A stretch of DNA of 64,000 nucleotides, from NCBI RefSeq assembly GCF_021735925.1, contig NZ_WMEA01000001.1:1580001-1644000 (forward strand). Direction: 5' to 3'. Origin of the DNA: Loktanella sp. M215. Lineage in GTDB: Bacteria > Pseudomonadota > Alphaproteobacteria > Rhodobacterales > Rhodobacteraceae. The position numbers and the translations under genes were made by a program. Shown here one piece after another: positions 51,404-60,930 of this stretch (its first letter is position 1; each line of letters begins with the position of its first letter). The notes beneath the pieces are model-generated. The model searched no databases. It was not told the DNA's origin and worked only from the letters and a program-made list of their open reading frames with translations.

Positions 51404-54400
51404 TGGCCGACCCGCGACCGACCGGCGGCGACGCCCTGAACGCCCGCGCGGGCGGCCTGCTGTCCTATTTCACGCGCCACAAGACCGTCGCGAACCTGCT
51501 GCTGTTCGTGATGCTGGGCGCGGGCCTGATGGCCTGGCCCAACATGCGCGCACAGTATTTCCCCGACGTGATCATCGACGGCATCGACGTCTCGGTCCGC
51601 TGGGACGGGGCAGGGGCGGAATCCGTGGACGCCGGCATCGTACAGGTGCTTGGCCCCGCCTTGCAGGCCGTGGACGGCGTGACCGACACCTCTGCCCGCG
51701 CGACCGAAGGCAGCGCGCGCATCAGCCTCGAATTCGCGCCCGGCACCAACATGGACCGCGCGGCAGAGGACGTGCAGGCCGCCATCGACAGCGCCGGCAC
51801 TCTGCCGGAGGATGCCGAGGACCCGGAGTTGCGCCGCGGCGGCTGGTCTGACCGGGTGACCGACGTGGTCATCACCGGCCCCGTGGGCGTCGATCAGCTG
51901 GGCCGCTTTGCCGACGAGATGGTCGTGCGCCTGTTCCAGTCCGGCGTCACGCAGGCCACGGTCAAGGGCATCGCGGCCCCGTCGACCATCGTCGAAGTGC
52001 CGTCCCTGTCGCTGATCCGCTACGACATCGGCCTGTCCGACATCGCCGCCCGCATCGCGGAAGAGGCGACGGGCAATGCCGTGGGCGACGTCGCGGGCAC
52101 GGCCCGCGTCCGCACCGGTGCCGCGAACCGCAGCGCCGAGGCCATTTCCGCCATCGCCCTGCGGTCCAACCCCGACGGGTCCACCCTGACCATCGGCGAC
52201 GTCGCCCGCGTCACCGTCGAAGGCGTCGACCGCAGCCGCGCCTATTATGTCGGCGACAATCCGGCGGTGGAAATCAGCGTCGTGCGCTCTGCCAACGGCG
52301 ACGCCATCGGGTTGCAGGACAGCGTGGAACGTGTCGCGGCACAGCTGCAGGCGACCTTGCCGCCCGGCACCACCATCGACCTCATCAACGCCCGCGCCGA
52401 GGAAATCACCGGCCGCCTCGATCTTCTGTTCAAGAACGGGTTGCAGGGCCTCGCCCTCGTCGTGATCCTGCTGTTTTTGTTCCTGAACGCCCGCACGGCG
52501 CTCTGGGTCGCGATGGGGATTCCCGCCTCCATGCTGGCCGCGATCGCACTGATGTATGCCTTCGGCATCACCATCAACATGATCTCGCTCTTCGCGCTGA
52601 TCCTAACCTTGGGCATCGTGGTGGACGATGCCATCGTCGTGGGCGAACACGCCGATTACCGCGCACGGACGTTGAAGGAACCGCCCAAGGTCGCCGCCGA
52701 ACGCGCCGCGATCAAGATGTTCAGCCCCGTCTTCTCGGCCACGCTCACCACCGTCATCGCCTTCTTCGGCCTCGTGATCGTCGGTGGCCGCTTCGGCAGC
52801 CTGATCGCCGATATCCCGTTCACGGTGATCGTCGTGCTGGCCGCATCCCTCGTCGAATGTTTCCTGATCCTGCCCAACCACCTCAGCCATTCCATCGGCC
52901 CGAACGCCGGTCAGGCGTGGTACGACGCGCCCTCGCGCTGGGTGAACCGGGGCTTCGATGCCTTCAGCCTGCGCATCTTCCGCCCGGTCATGGCGCTGGT
53001 CATCCGCGCCCGCTACCCGGTGCTGGCGGGCGTCATCCTGATCCTCGCCAGCCAGATCGCCATGTTCGTGCGCGGCGACGTGCGCTGGCAGTTCTTTTCC
53101 AGCCCCGAACAGGGCGAGGTCACGGGCAATTTCGCCATGCTCCCCGGCGCCACCCGCGCCGATACGATCCAGATGATGCACGAAATGCAGCGTGCGACGA
53201 CGGCCCTCGCCGCCCGTTACGCGACGGAGTCCGGCAGCAACCCCGTCACCTACGTCGTGGCCGAGATCGGCGGCAACGCGGGCCGCGGCATCGCGGGCGC
53301 GGATCAAAAGGACCCTGACCAGCTGGGTGCGATCAGCATCAGCCTGACCGACGCCGACAGCCGCCCCTTCACCAGTTCCGAATTCGTCAGCGCCCTGCAG
53401 GAAGAGGTCGTGCAATCCCCAATGGCCGAGACCGTGAGCTTTCGCAGCTACGGCTCCGGCCCCGGCGGCGACAGCCTCGACGTGCAGATGTCCGGCGCCG
53501 ACGCGGTCTCGCTCAAGGCCGCCGCCGAGGCGCTGAAATCCGCCCTGACCCAGTTCCCCGAAATCAGCGGTCTGGAAGACAGCCTCGCCTACGACAAGGA
53601 GGAACTGCTGCTGGAACTGACGCCGCAGGGCGCCGCCCTTGGTCTGTCCATCGACGCGCTGGGGGGCATCCTGCGCAACCGCCTGACGGGGATCGAGGCC
53701 GCGACCTATCCCGACGGTATCCGGTCCGCCACGATCCGGGTGGAACTGCCCGAGGCGGAACAGACGGCGGATTTCCTGACGCGCACCCAGATCAGCACCG
53801 GCGACGGCGTCTTCGTGCCCCTGGGCGACGTGGTCAGCGTGACCAGCCGCACCGGGTTCGGCACCGTGCGGCGCGAAAACGGCATCCCGCTGATCTCCGT
53901 CACCGGCGATCTGTCCGACGACGATCCCGACCGCGCGGCCCAGGTGCAGCAGATCATCGACGAGACGATCCTGCCCGACATCGCCGAACGTTTCGGGGTC
54001 GAGACCAACCTCGCGGGCCTGTCGGAACAGGAGGACGCCTTTCTGTCCGACGCGACCAACGCGCTGATCCTCGTGCTGGGCGGCATCTACCTCAGCCTTG
54101 CGTGGATCTTTTCCAGCTGGACGCGGCCCATCGTGGTCATGGCGATCATCCCCTTCGGCCTTGTCGGTGCGATCTATGGCCATCACGCCTGGGGCATCCC
54201 GATGAGCCTGTTCACCGTCGTCGGCCTGATCGGCATGGTGGGCATCATCATCAACGATTCGATCGTGCTGGTCACGACCATCGACGAATACGCCGCCGAC
54301 CGGGGGGTGGTGCCCGCGATCATCGACGGCGTGGCCAACCGCCTGCGCCCCGTGCTGCTGACGACGCTGACGACCGTGCTGGGCCTCGCCCCGCTGCTGT

Positions 54401-54810
54401 ACGAAGGGTCCACGCAGGCCGAGTTCCTGAAACCCACCGTCGTCACGCTGGTCTACGGGCTTGGCTTCGGGATGGTGCTGGTGCTGCTGGTGGTGCCGTC
54501 GCTGATGGCGATGCAGGCCGATGTCGCGCGCCAGATCGCGGCGGCGCGCCGGGCCTTGCGGTCACGCCATGCGGCGATGTGGGGACCGGTGGCGCTGGGC
54601 GGTCTGGCCGCCACGGCTTTGTTCGGGGCGCTGGTCGGGCCGGTGCTGGTCACGGGGGCCGCATGGCCCGCGGCACAGGCGATCCTGCCGTTGCTGTCGG
54701 GCGGCGCAGGTGCCGCAATGGCGATATTCATCGCTATGCTGGCACTGGTATTGGTCGTGATCTACGCCGCAACGGCCCTGACCATGGCGCTGCGCCGCAG
54801 GCAGACCTAG
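51403..54810 (+). CDS. RND efflux permease (AcrB/MexF-like group)
   Basis: 1135 residues, twelve membrane helices with two large periplasmic loops. N-terminal ARAGGLLSYFTRHKTVANLL, helix 4 region LFALILTLGIVVDDAIVVGE with the paired Asp of the proton relay, and helix 10-11 region GIIINDSIVLVTTIDEY. The C-terminal helix pair after LVVPSLMAMQADVARQIAAA is extended by an extra membrane segment pair. The family covers multidrug and lipid-related pumps; substrate not predictable. Confidence 0.92.
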   Translation: MADPRPTGGDALNARAGGLLSYFTRHKTVANLLLFVMLGAGLMAWPNMRAQYFPDVIIDGIDVSVRWDGAGAESVDAGIVQVLGPALQAVDGVTDTSARATEGSARISLEFAPGTNMDRAAEDVQAAIDSAGTLPEDAEDPELRRGGWSDRVTDVVITGPVGVDQLGRFADEMVVRLFQSGVTQATVKGIAAPSTIVEVPSLSLIRYDIGLSDIAARIAEEATGNAVGDVAGTARVRTGAANRSAEAISAIALRSNPDGSTLTIGDVARVTVEGVDRSRAYYVGDNPAVEISVVRSANGDAIGLQDSVERVAAQLQATLPPGTTIDLINARAEEITGRLDLLFKNGLQGLALVVILLFLFLNARTALWVAMGIPASMLAAIALMYAFGITINMISLFALILTLGIVVDDAIVVGEHADYRARTLKEPPKVAAERAAIKMFSPVFSATLTTVIAFFGLVIVGGRFGSLIADIPFTVIVVLAASLVECFLILPNHLSHSIGPNAGQAWYDAPSRWVNRGFDAFSLRIFRPVMALVIRARYPVLAGVILILASQIAMFVRGDVRWQFFSSPEQGEVTGNFAMLPGATRADTIQMMHEMQRATTALAARYATESGSNPVTYVVAEIGGNAGRGIAGADQKDPDQLGAISISLTDADSRPFTSSEFVSALQEEVVQSPMAETVSFRSYGSGPGGDSLDVQMSGADAVSLKAAAEALKSALTQFPEISGLEDSLAYDKEELLLELTPQGAALGLSIDALGGILRNRLTGIEAATYPDGIRSATIRVELPEAEQTADFLTRTQISTGDGVFVPLGDVVSVTSRTGFGTVRRENGIPLISVTGDLSDDDPDRAAQVQQIIDETILPDIAERFGVETNLAGLSEQEDAFLSDATNALILVLGGIYLSLAWIFSSWTRPIVVMAIIPFGLVGAIYGHHAWGIPMSLFTVVGLIGMVGIIINDSIVLVTTIDEYAADRGVVPAIIDGVANRLRPVLLTTLTTVLGLAPLLYEGSTQAEFLKPTVVTLVYGLGFGMVLVLLVVPSLMAMQADVARQIAAARRALRSRHAAMWGPVALGGLAATALFGALVGPVLVTGAAWPAAQAILPLLSGGAGAAMAIFIAMLALVLVVIYAATALTMALRRRQT

Positions 54811-55580
54811 CCTGCGGTGCAGCCGTGGACCTCGACCGCGCGGTCGTGGCCCAGCACCGTGAACCGCACCGCACTGCGGTCGAGCGCAAAGGCCTCGCCC
54901 GCGCCGCGCACCATCTGTGCCTGTGCCGTCAAGGTCTCGCCCTGCCGCCTGATCTGCGGCTCCGACACCCAGATATGCGGATCGCCCGCCTCGATCACCA
55001 CGGCCTCATTCGCCCCGGTCGCGGGCAGGGTCAGCACCGCCTCCAGCGTCAGCCCGTCGGCGGTGGGCGTCACGCGGCAGGTGGCATGGCCATCCGCCTG
55101 TGGCTGATCCAGCAGCGCGCCGACAATGACCGGATCGCGGGGGCCGTCCGTCAGGGCGGCATCAAAGGTCAGCTGCGCCGGCACGCAGATGTCCTGACAC
55201 ACGCCGATATCCAGCGTGCCTGTCAGGCGCAGCGGACTATGACCCGACACCTCGACCGGCAGGACCAGCCTGTCGTGATACCCGATCGACCGCATGCCGT
55301 TCTGATCAAAGACCTGCGGCGTCGGCCAGTGGTATTGCACCCGGTCCACGCCGCCGCCCGTCACGGTGATCAGCGGCGGAATGCCCGCATCGCCGGGGCT
55401 GCGCCAATAGGTCTTCCACCCCGGTGCAAGGTCGATCCGCAAGGCGGCCATGTGGGTGCCCTGCGGCGTGACCCAACCGGGCAGCACCGTGACGCGGGCG
55501 ACATCATTGCCTTGCGCCAGTGCGGGACCGGTCATGGCCATCAGGCCAAGGGCGGCGAGGAAGGAAACGGAATATGTCAT
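54807..55580 (-). CDS. Stand-alone DsbD N-terminal-domain protein
   Basis: 257 residues with signal peptide MTYSVSFLAALGLMAMTGPA. The mature protein matches the periplasmic N-terminal domain of DsbD/ScsB: APGWKTYWRSPGDAGIPPLI, YHWPTPQVFDQNGMRSIGYH and the catalytic Cys pair GVCQDICVPAQL. No membrane helices or thioredoxin domain follow, so it is only the alpha-like domain and must take electrons from a partner encoded elsewhere. Convergent with the RND permease gene by a 4-bp overlap. Confidence 0.85.
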   Translation of the reverse strand: MTYSVSFLAALGLMAMTGPALAQGNDVARVTVLPGWVTPQGTHMAALRIDLAPGWKTYWRSPGDAGIPPLITVTGGGVDRVQYHWPTPQVFDQNGMRSIGYHDRLVLPVEVSGHSPLRLTGTLDIGVCQDICVPAQLTFDAALTDGPRDPVIVGALLDQPQADGHATCRVTPTADGLTLEAVLTLPATGANEAVVIEAGDPHIWVSEPQIRRQGETLTAQAQMVRGAGEAFALDRSAVRFTVLGHDRAVEVHGCTAG

Positions 55581-55687
55581 CCGCCCTACCTGCGCAAAAC
55601 CCGCTGACATGAAAAGTCACGTTCAGGCGATGACCGCGACACCGTGATCCTCTTGCACCGCAGGACACGCGGGCGCATCATCGCGCC

Positions 55688-56254
55688 ATGGACCGGATCG
55701 AGACCCTTTGCGGCAAACTTCTGATCGCGATGCCCGACATGGGCGATCCCCGCTTTGCGGGCTGTGTCATCTATCTGTGCGCCCATTCCGAAGACGGCGC
55801 GATGGGACTGATCGTGAACCGCCCGAAACCCGACGTAGGCTTTCCTGCCCTGCTGGACCAGATGAAGATCCGCCGCAGCCCCGCCTGCCGCGATGTCGGT
55901 GTCTATGTCGGCGGCCCGGTGGAACGGGCGCGCGGTTTCGTCCTCCATTCGCTGGATTACGAATCCGATGGCAACACGATGGACGTGGCCGACGGCATCG
56001 GCATGACCGCCACCCGCGACGTGCTCGAGGCGCTGGCCCAGGGGTCCGGGCCGACCTCCTCACTGCTGGCGCTCGGCTACGCGGGCTGGGGTCCGGGCCA
56101 GCTCGAGGCGGAGTTGGCCGACAACGGCTGGCTGACCGGCCCCGCCGACGCCGCGATCCTGTTCGGCCCCGATGCGCCGGGCAAATGGGCCGCCGCCCTG
56201 CGGCTGATGGGCGTGGCCCCGCAGATGCTCTCGGGCCACGGCGGACGGGCCTGA
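55688..56254 (+). CDS. YqgE/AlgH family protein
   Basis: 188 residues, cytosolic. Family blocks GKLLIAMPDMGDPRFAGCVI, HSEDGAMGLIVNRP, VYVGGPVERARGFVLHS and LLALGYAGWGPGQLEAELAD are all present in order. Role unknown despite wide conservation. Starts at 55688 after a short leader and precedes the antiporter gene by 61 bp. Confidence 0.93.
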   Translation: MDRIETLCGKLLIAMPDMGDPRFAGCVIYLCAHSEDGAMGLIVNRPKPDVGFPALLDQMKIRRSPACRDVGVYVGGPVERARGFVLHSLDYESDGNTMDVADGIGMTATRDVLEALAQGSGPTSSLLALGYAGWGPGQLEAELADNGWLTGPADAAILFGPDAPGKWAAALRLMGVAPQMLSGHGGRA

Positions 56255-56315
56255 GGCGTCTGGCCGCAGCCGCTGATCTGTCTTAAGGTCCGGCCGAGTT
56301 CGCGCAAGGCCCCCC

Positions 56316-58247
56316 ATGACCAGTATCCTGCTTCTGACCTTTCTCTTCCTCGTGGCGGGCGTCATTGCCGTGCCTTTGGCGACCCGCGCGGGCCTTGGGT
56401 CCGTGCTGGGCTACCTGATCGCCGGCATCGCGATCAGCCCGGCGCTGGGCGTGCTGCACGTTGATGTCGTGCAGATCCAGCACTTTGCGGAATTCGGCGT
56501 CGTGATGATGCTGTTCCTCGTGGGGCTGGAACTTGAGCCGGAAAAGCTCTGGGACATGCGCGGCCGCCTGCTGGGGCTTGGCGGCGGGCAGGTGGCGCTG
56601 ACCATGCTGGCCGTCATGGGCGCTGGCGTGGCGTTCGGCCTGCCGTGGACCGTGGCGCTGGCCGCAGGTGCCGTGCTGGCGCTGTCCTCCACCGCCATCG
56701 TCCTGCAGACGCTGACCGAAAAGGGCCTGCTGAAATCCGACGGCGGGCAGGCCAGCTTTGCCGTGCTGCTGACGCAGGACATCGCCGTGATCCCGATGCT
56801 GGCCCTGCTGCCGCTGCTGGCCCTGCCGGGCGTGGCCCACGGGGCAGAGGACGCGCATGACGCCGGCATCAGCCTCGTGGCGAACCTGAACGGCTGGCAG
56901 ACGATGCTGGTCACGCTGGCCGCCATTGCCGCCGTCGTCATTGCGGGCCGCACGCTGACCGGCCCGGTCTTCCGGTTCATCGCCAAGGCCGACCTGCGCG
57001 AACTCTTCGTCGCCGCCGCCCTAATGATGGTCGTGGGCATCGCCCTGCTGATGTCGCTGGTCGGCCTGTCGCCGGCGCTGGGCACCTTCATCGCCGGCGT
57101 CGTTCTGGCCGGCAGCGATTACCGGCACGAGCTCGAATCCGATATCGACCCCTTCCGGGGCCTGCTGCTGGGCCTCTTCTTCATGTCCGTGGGGGCAGGC
57201 ATCAACTTTGCGCTGCTCTTTGATCAGTTCGCACTGATCCTCGGCCTCACGCTGGGGCTTATGGCGCTAAAGGCGCTGGTGCTGCTGGCACTGGCCTCTG
57301 TCTTCAAACTGGAATTGACCGACCGCTGGCTCTTCGCCCTCGGCCTCGCCCAGGCCGGAGAGTTCGGGTTCGTCCTGCTGTCCTTCGTCGTGGCCGGCAA
57401 CATCATGCCCGCCGCCACCGCGGACCAGTTGTTGCTCGTGGTCGCCCTCTCGATGCTGCTGACGCCAGCGCTTTTCATCTTTCACGACCGAGTCATCCTG
57501 CCCCGCGCGGCCAAGGGCGTGGCCCGCGCGCAGGACACGATCGAGGCCCCGGCAGAGGTCATCATCGCGGGCCACGGCCGGGTCGGCGGCATCGTGAAAC
57601 GCATCCTCGAAGGCGGCGGCTACGCGCCCACCGTCATCGACTATTCCGCGGCCCAGATCGACACGCTGCGCATGTTCGGCCTGCGCGCCTATTTCGGCGA
57701 TGCCACCCGCCCCGACATGCTGGAGGCCGCAGGCATCCGCACCGCGCGCATGCTAATCGTCGCCATCGACGACCGCGACAAGGCCACGGAACTGGTGCGC
57801 TACGTCAAGGAACACCATCCGCATGTCCACATCATCGCCCGCGCCCGCGACCGGCACCATGTCTACGAGCTGTTCCTCGCAGGCTGCCGGGACATCATCC
57901 GTGAAACCTTCGACAGTTCCGTCCGCATGGGCCGGTCCGCGCTGGAAGCGATGGGGATGGAACATGCCACGGCGATGCAGATGGCCGAGGGCTTCGTCGC
58001 GGACGATTCGGCCAAGCTGATCGTCATGGCCCCGGTGTTCCGCGATACCGGCGGCAACCCGATGGACGAACGCTATCTGGAAAAGACGAAAGAGATCAAC
58101 GCCCTGCAGGACCGGCTCTTTGCCGAGAACGGTCCCAGTTTCGGCAACCTGCGCGCGCGCATGGCGGCGGAAGGTGACGACGTGGACGAGATCGTGCGCA
58201 TCAACGGCGTGGCCCTGTCGCCCGACGATCCCGTGCCGGGGCGCTAG
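56316..58247 (+). CDS. Kef-type monovalent cation:proton antiporter with RCK domain
   Basis: 643 residues. N-terminal CPA2 antiporter domain with about 12 helices, including GLGSVLGYLIAGIAISPALG, MMLFLVGLELEP and LTQDIAVIPMLALLPLLALP. Then a TrkA-N nucleotide-binding domain VIIAGHGRVGGIVKRILEGG (residues about 408-530) that regulates gating, ending in an extended C-terminus. Exports potassium in exchange for protons, perhaps during electrophile or pH stress. Its end overlaps tlpA by 4 bp in convergent orientation. Confidence 0.92.
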   Translation: MTSILLLTFLFLVAGVIAVPLATRAGLGSVLGYLIAGIAISPALGVLHVDVVQIQHFAEFGVVMMLFLVGLELEPEKLWDMRGRLLGLGGGQVALTMLAVMGAGVAFGLPWTVALAAGAVLALSSTAIVLQTLTEKGLLKSDGGQASFAVLLTQDIAVIPMLALLPLLALPGVAHGAEDAHDAGISLVANLNGWQTMLVTLAAIAAVVIAGRTLTGPVFRFIAKADLRELFVAAALMMVVGIALLMSLVGLSPALGTFIAGVVLAGSDYRHELESDIDPFRGLLLGLFFMSVGAGINFALLFDQFALILGLTLGLMALKALVLLALASVFKLELTDRWLFALGLAQAGEFGFVLLSFVVAGNIMPAATADQLLLVVALSMLLTPALFIFHDRVILPRAAKGVARAQDTIEAPAEVIIAGHGRVGGIVKRILEGGGYAPTVIDYSAAQIDTLRMFGLRAYFGDATRPDMLEAAGIRTARMLIVAIDDRDKATELVRYVKEHHPHVHIIARARDRHHVYELFLAGCRDIIRETFDSSVRMGRSALEAMGMEHATAMQMAEGFVADDSAKLIVMAPVFRDTGGNPMDERYLEKTKEINALQDRLFAENGPSFGNLRARMAAEGDDVDEIVRINGVALSPDDPVPGR

Positions 58248-58813
58248 TCGCCCGCGGCCACCGCCATCAGGATCGCCTGCGCCGACAAGGACGCCCAGTC
58301 CGCATCGCCCTGCAGGCGGGCGACCTCTTGTCCCTCTGCGTCCAGAATCACCGTGATCGGCAGACCAAGAACGCCAAAGGCGCGGGCCATTTCCTGTTTC
58401 GGGTCGGTGGCCTTGGGCAGGTTCGTCACGCCGATCTCGTCGAAAAAGCGGGTAATCGCCTCTGGCGGGTTGCGCCCGGTGGCCACTGTCAGCACCGTGA
58501 CCTTGTCCCCCATCGCGTCCTGCAGGGCGGCCAGCGTCGGCATCTCCTTGCGGCAGGGCGCGCACCAGGTCGCCCAGAAATTCAACAGGACCGGCTTGCC
58601 CGCGTAATCGGCTAGCGTAACCTCTGACCCATCCTCGGCGATGAATGTCACATCGGGGGCGGGGCTGGGTTCTGACGCGACGACCAGCTTGCGCATATCG
58701 CCGTCTTTCAGCGCTTCAAGGTCGGCGTCCGCGTGGGCCGCGTTTGCAAGGATCGCAAGGCCCGTATACAGCAGGGCGGATTTCAGGGCTTTCAAGGGGC
58801 GCGTCCTTCTCAT
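58244..58813 (-). CDS. tlpA: TlpA-like thiol:disulfide oxidoreductase
   Basis: 189 residues. Signal or anchor sequence [20 protein letters not shown] followed by a thioredoxin-like domain: [20 protein letters not shown], active site WCAPC, then [11 protein letters not shown] and the cis-Pro region [15 protein letters not shown]. Periplasmic reductant for cytochrome c maturation or similar. Its ATG (58813-58811) shares the CATG tetranucleotide with the ATG of argH on the other strand. Confidence 0.9.
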   Translation of the reverse strand: MRRTRPLKALKSALLYTGLAILANAAHADADLEALKDGDMRKLVVASEPSPAPDVTFIAEDGSEVTLADYAGKPVLLNFWATWCAPCRKEMPTLAALQDAMGDKVTVLTVATGRNPPEAITRFFDEIGVTNLPKATDPKQEMARAFGVLGLPITVILDAEGQEVARLQGDADWASLSAQAILMAVAAGD

Positions 58814-60200
58814 GACCAAAACTGCGAACACGATGTGGGGCGGCCGTTTCGCCGCAGGGCCGGACGCGATCATGGAGGCGATCAATGCCTCGATCGGGTT
58901 CGATCAGCGGTTGGCGGCGCAGGACATCGCGGGCTCTCGTGCCCATGCGGCGATGTTGGCCGCCACAGGCATCATCAGTGATAGCGACGCAGAGGCCATA
59001 CGGAAAGGCCTGCTCACGGTTCTGTCAGAGATCGAGGGCGGGACGTTCCAGTTTTCGACCGCCCTTGAGGACATCCACATGAACGTCGAGGCGCGCCTGA
59101 AAGAGGTCGTGGGCGAGGCCGCAGGCCGTCTGCACACGGCCCGGTCGCGCAACGATCAGGTCGCCGTCGACTTCCGCCTCTGGGTGCGCGACCAATGCGA
59201 CGCGGCGGATCAGGCGCTGAAGGCGCTGCAACTGGCGCTGCTGGGGCAGGCCGAGGCGGGGGCCGACTGGGTCATGCCGGGCTTTACCCACCTGCAGGTC
59301 GCCCAGCCCGTCACATGGGGGCATCACATGATGGCCTACGTGGAAATGTTCGCCCGCGACCGGTCGCGCTTTGCCGACGCGCGCAAGCGGATGAACCAAT
59401 CGCCCTTGGGGGCTGCGGCGCTTGCGGGCACGTCATTCCCCATCGACCGGCACATGACGGCCGAGGCGCTGGGTTTTGACGCACCGATGGGCAATTCACT
59501 GGACGCCGTCAGCGACCGCGACTTCGCGCTGGAATTCCTCGGCGCCGCCACGATCTGCGCCGTCCACCTGTCGCGTCTGGCCGAGGAACTGGTGATCTGG
59601 TCCTCCGCCCAGTTCCGCTTCGTCAAGATGTCGGACCGCTGGTCGACGGGCAGCAGCATCATGCCGCAAAAACGCAATCCGGACGCGGCCGAACTGATCC
59701 GCGCCAAGATCGGCCGCATCTTTGGCGCGAACGTGGCGCTGACGATGGTGATGAAGGGGCTGCCGCTGGCCTATTCCAAGGACATGCAGGAAGACAAGGA
59801 ACAGGTCTTTGACGCCGCCGACAACCTGATGCTGGCGCTGGCCGCAATGGCCGGCATGGTGGGCGACATGACCGCCAACCGCGACGCGCTCCGCGCCGCG
59901 GCGGGCACCGGGTTTTCCACCGCGACAGACCTCGCCGACTGGCTGGTCCGCGAGTTGGGCCTGCCGTTCCGCGAGGCGCACCATGTCACCGGATCGCTGG
60001 TAGCATTGGCAGAAGCGCAGGGCTGCGATCTGCCGGATTTGTCACTTGCCCAGATGCAAGCGGTGCATGAAGGTATCTGTCAGGATGTCTTCGACGTGCT
60101 GGGGGTCGAAAACTCGGTCGCGTCGCGGACAAGTTTCGGTGGCACGGCACCCGCGCGCGTGCGCGAGGCGGTGGCCCGGTGGCAGAAGGTGCTTGGATGA
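58812..60200 (+). CDS. argH: Argininosuccinate lyase
   Basis: 462 residues. Last step of arginine synthesis. Start [20 protein letters not shown] matches relatives; longer frames enter tlpA. Signature [20 protein letters not shown] contains the catalytic Ser loop, and [20 protein letters not shown] and TLEDIHMN-type segment ([18 protein letters not shown]) are conserved. First gene of argH - lptM-like - DUF2834 - lysA, the usual rhodobacterial order. Confidence 0.96.
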   Translation: MTKTANTMWGGRFAAGPDAIMEAINASIGFDQRLAAQDIAGSRAHAAMLAATGIISDSDAEAIRKGLLTVLSEIEGGTFQFSTALEDIHMNVEARLKEVVGEAAGRLHTARSRNDQVAVDFRLWVRDQCDAADQALKALQLALLGQAEAGADWVMPGFTHLQVAQPVTWGHHMMAYVEMFARDRSRFADARKRMNQSPLGAAALAGTSFPIDRHMTAEALGFDAPMGNSLDAVSDRDFALEFLGAATICAVHLSRLAEELVIWSSAQFRFVKMSDRWSTGSSIMPQKRNPDAAELIRAKIGRIFGANVALTMVMKGLPLAYSKDMQEDKEQVFDAADNLMLALAAMAGMVGDMTANRDALRAAAGTGFSTATDLADWLVRELGLPFREAHHVTGSLVALAEAQGCDLPDLSLAQMQAVHEGICQDVFDVLGVENSVASRTSFGGTAPARVREAVARWQKVLG

Positions 60201-60460
60201 TCAGAACGGGAGTGACCGCGGCGATCGCGGCCTTGGCCCTTGCGGGCTGCGGCGCGCAGGGCGATCCGGTGCGCCCCGGCACATCCACGCAGGCCAGCGT
60301 GCCGGCGCGGCCGGGACCCACGATGAACGCGGGCGTCGGCATCGGGCCGAACGGTGTGTCGCCCGGCGTGACGCTGGCCGACGGGATCGGGCGGCTGTCG
60401 CTGGGGCCGGGCGGCGTGCGTCTGGGGGCTGCGGGCATTCCGCTGAACGTGGGGCTATGA
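60197..60460 (+). CDS. Small lipoprotein between argH and lysA (LptM-like)
   Basis: 87 residues. Lipobox in [11 protein letters not shown]; the sequence after it, [11 protein letters not shown], follows the CGxxGPxxxP pattern of LptM/YifL lipoproteins, which assist LptD maturation in other bacteria. The remaining part is Gly/Pro-rich and low in complexity. Overlaps argH (ATGA). Assignment to LptM rests on that short pattern and position. Confidence 0.7.
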   Translation: MIRTGVTAAIAALALAGCGAQGDPVRPGTSTQASVPARPGPTMNAGVGIGPNGVSPGVTLADGIGRLSLGPGGVRLGAAGIPLNVGL

Positions 60461-60801
60461 GTGGGTCAGGTATGATGAAGGATATGTCACCCCTGCGCTG
60501 GGTCTGGGCGGCACTGGCCGTCTGGGGCGCCATCCATCCGATGTCGTGGTTCATCGCCTGGTTTCAGGCCGAGGGCTGGTCGCTGGGCCGCATGATCGAC
60601 GCGTGGTATGTCAACGCCGCGACCACGGGACTGACCTGGGATCTGACGATCGCGGCGATCACGCTGACCGTCTGGGTGCTGGCCGAAGTGGCCGTGCGGC
60701 GGAACTGGATCGCCTTGCTGGCGATTCCTGCGACCTTTTGCATCGGGGTAAGCTGCGGTCTGCCTCTCTACCTGTTTTTGCGGGCGAAGCCCGTCCGCTG
60801 A
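60457..60801 (+). CDS. DUF2834 membrane protein
   Basis: 114 residues with three hydrophobic segments: LRWVWAALAVWGAIHPMSWF, TTGLTWDLTIAAITLTVWVL and WIALLAIPATFCIGVSCGLP. The arrangement and W-rich helix ends match the DUF2834 family. Function unknown. Overlaps the lipoprotein gene by 4 bp and is followed by a 129-bp gap before lysA. Confidence 0.8.
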   Translation: MSGSGMMKDMSPLRWVWAALAVWGAIHPMSWFIAWFQAEGWSLGRMIDAWYVNAATTGLTWDLTIAAITLTVWVLAEVAVRRNWIALLAIPATFCIGVSCGLPLYLFLRAKPVR

Positions 60802-60930
60802 AGACGCCGGACGACGCTGTTTGCCGCAAGATGCGGCAAAGGCGCCCCGCCCGCCGTCCCCTCTGCCGATCCGCCCTTTTCTGGCGTTGGCGTTCTGTTA
60901 TGACCGGCCCCGGACTGTAGGGGACGGCTG

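Noticed and set aside
52603..54186. Long minus-strand frame (527 codons) opposite the RND permease
   Set aside because: Antisense shadow with no motifs; the permease has clear family signatures.
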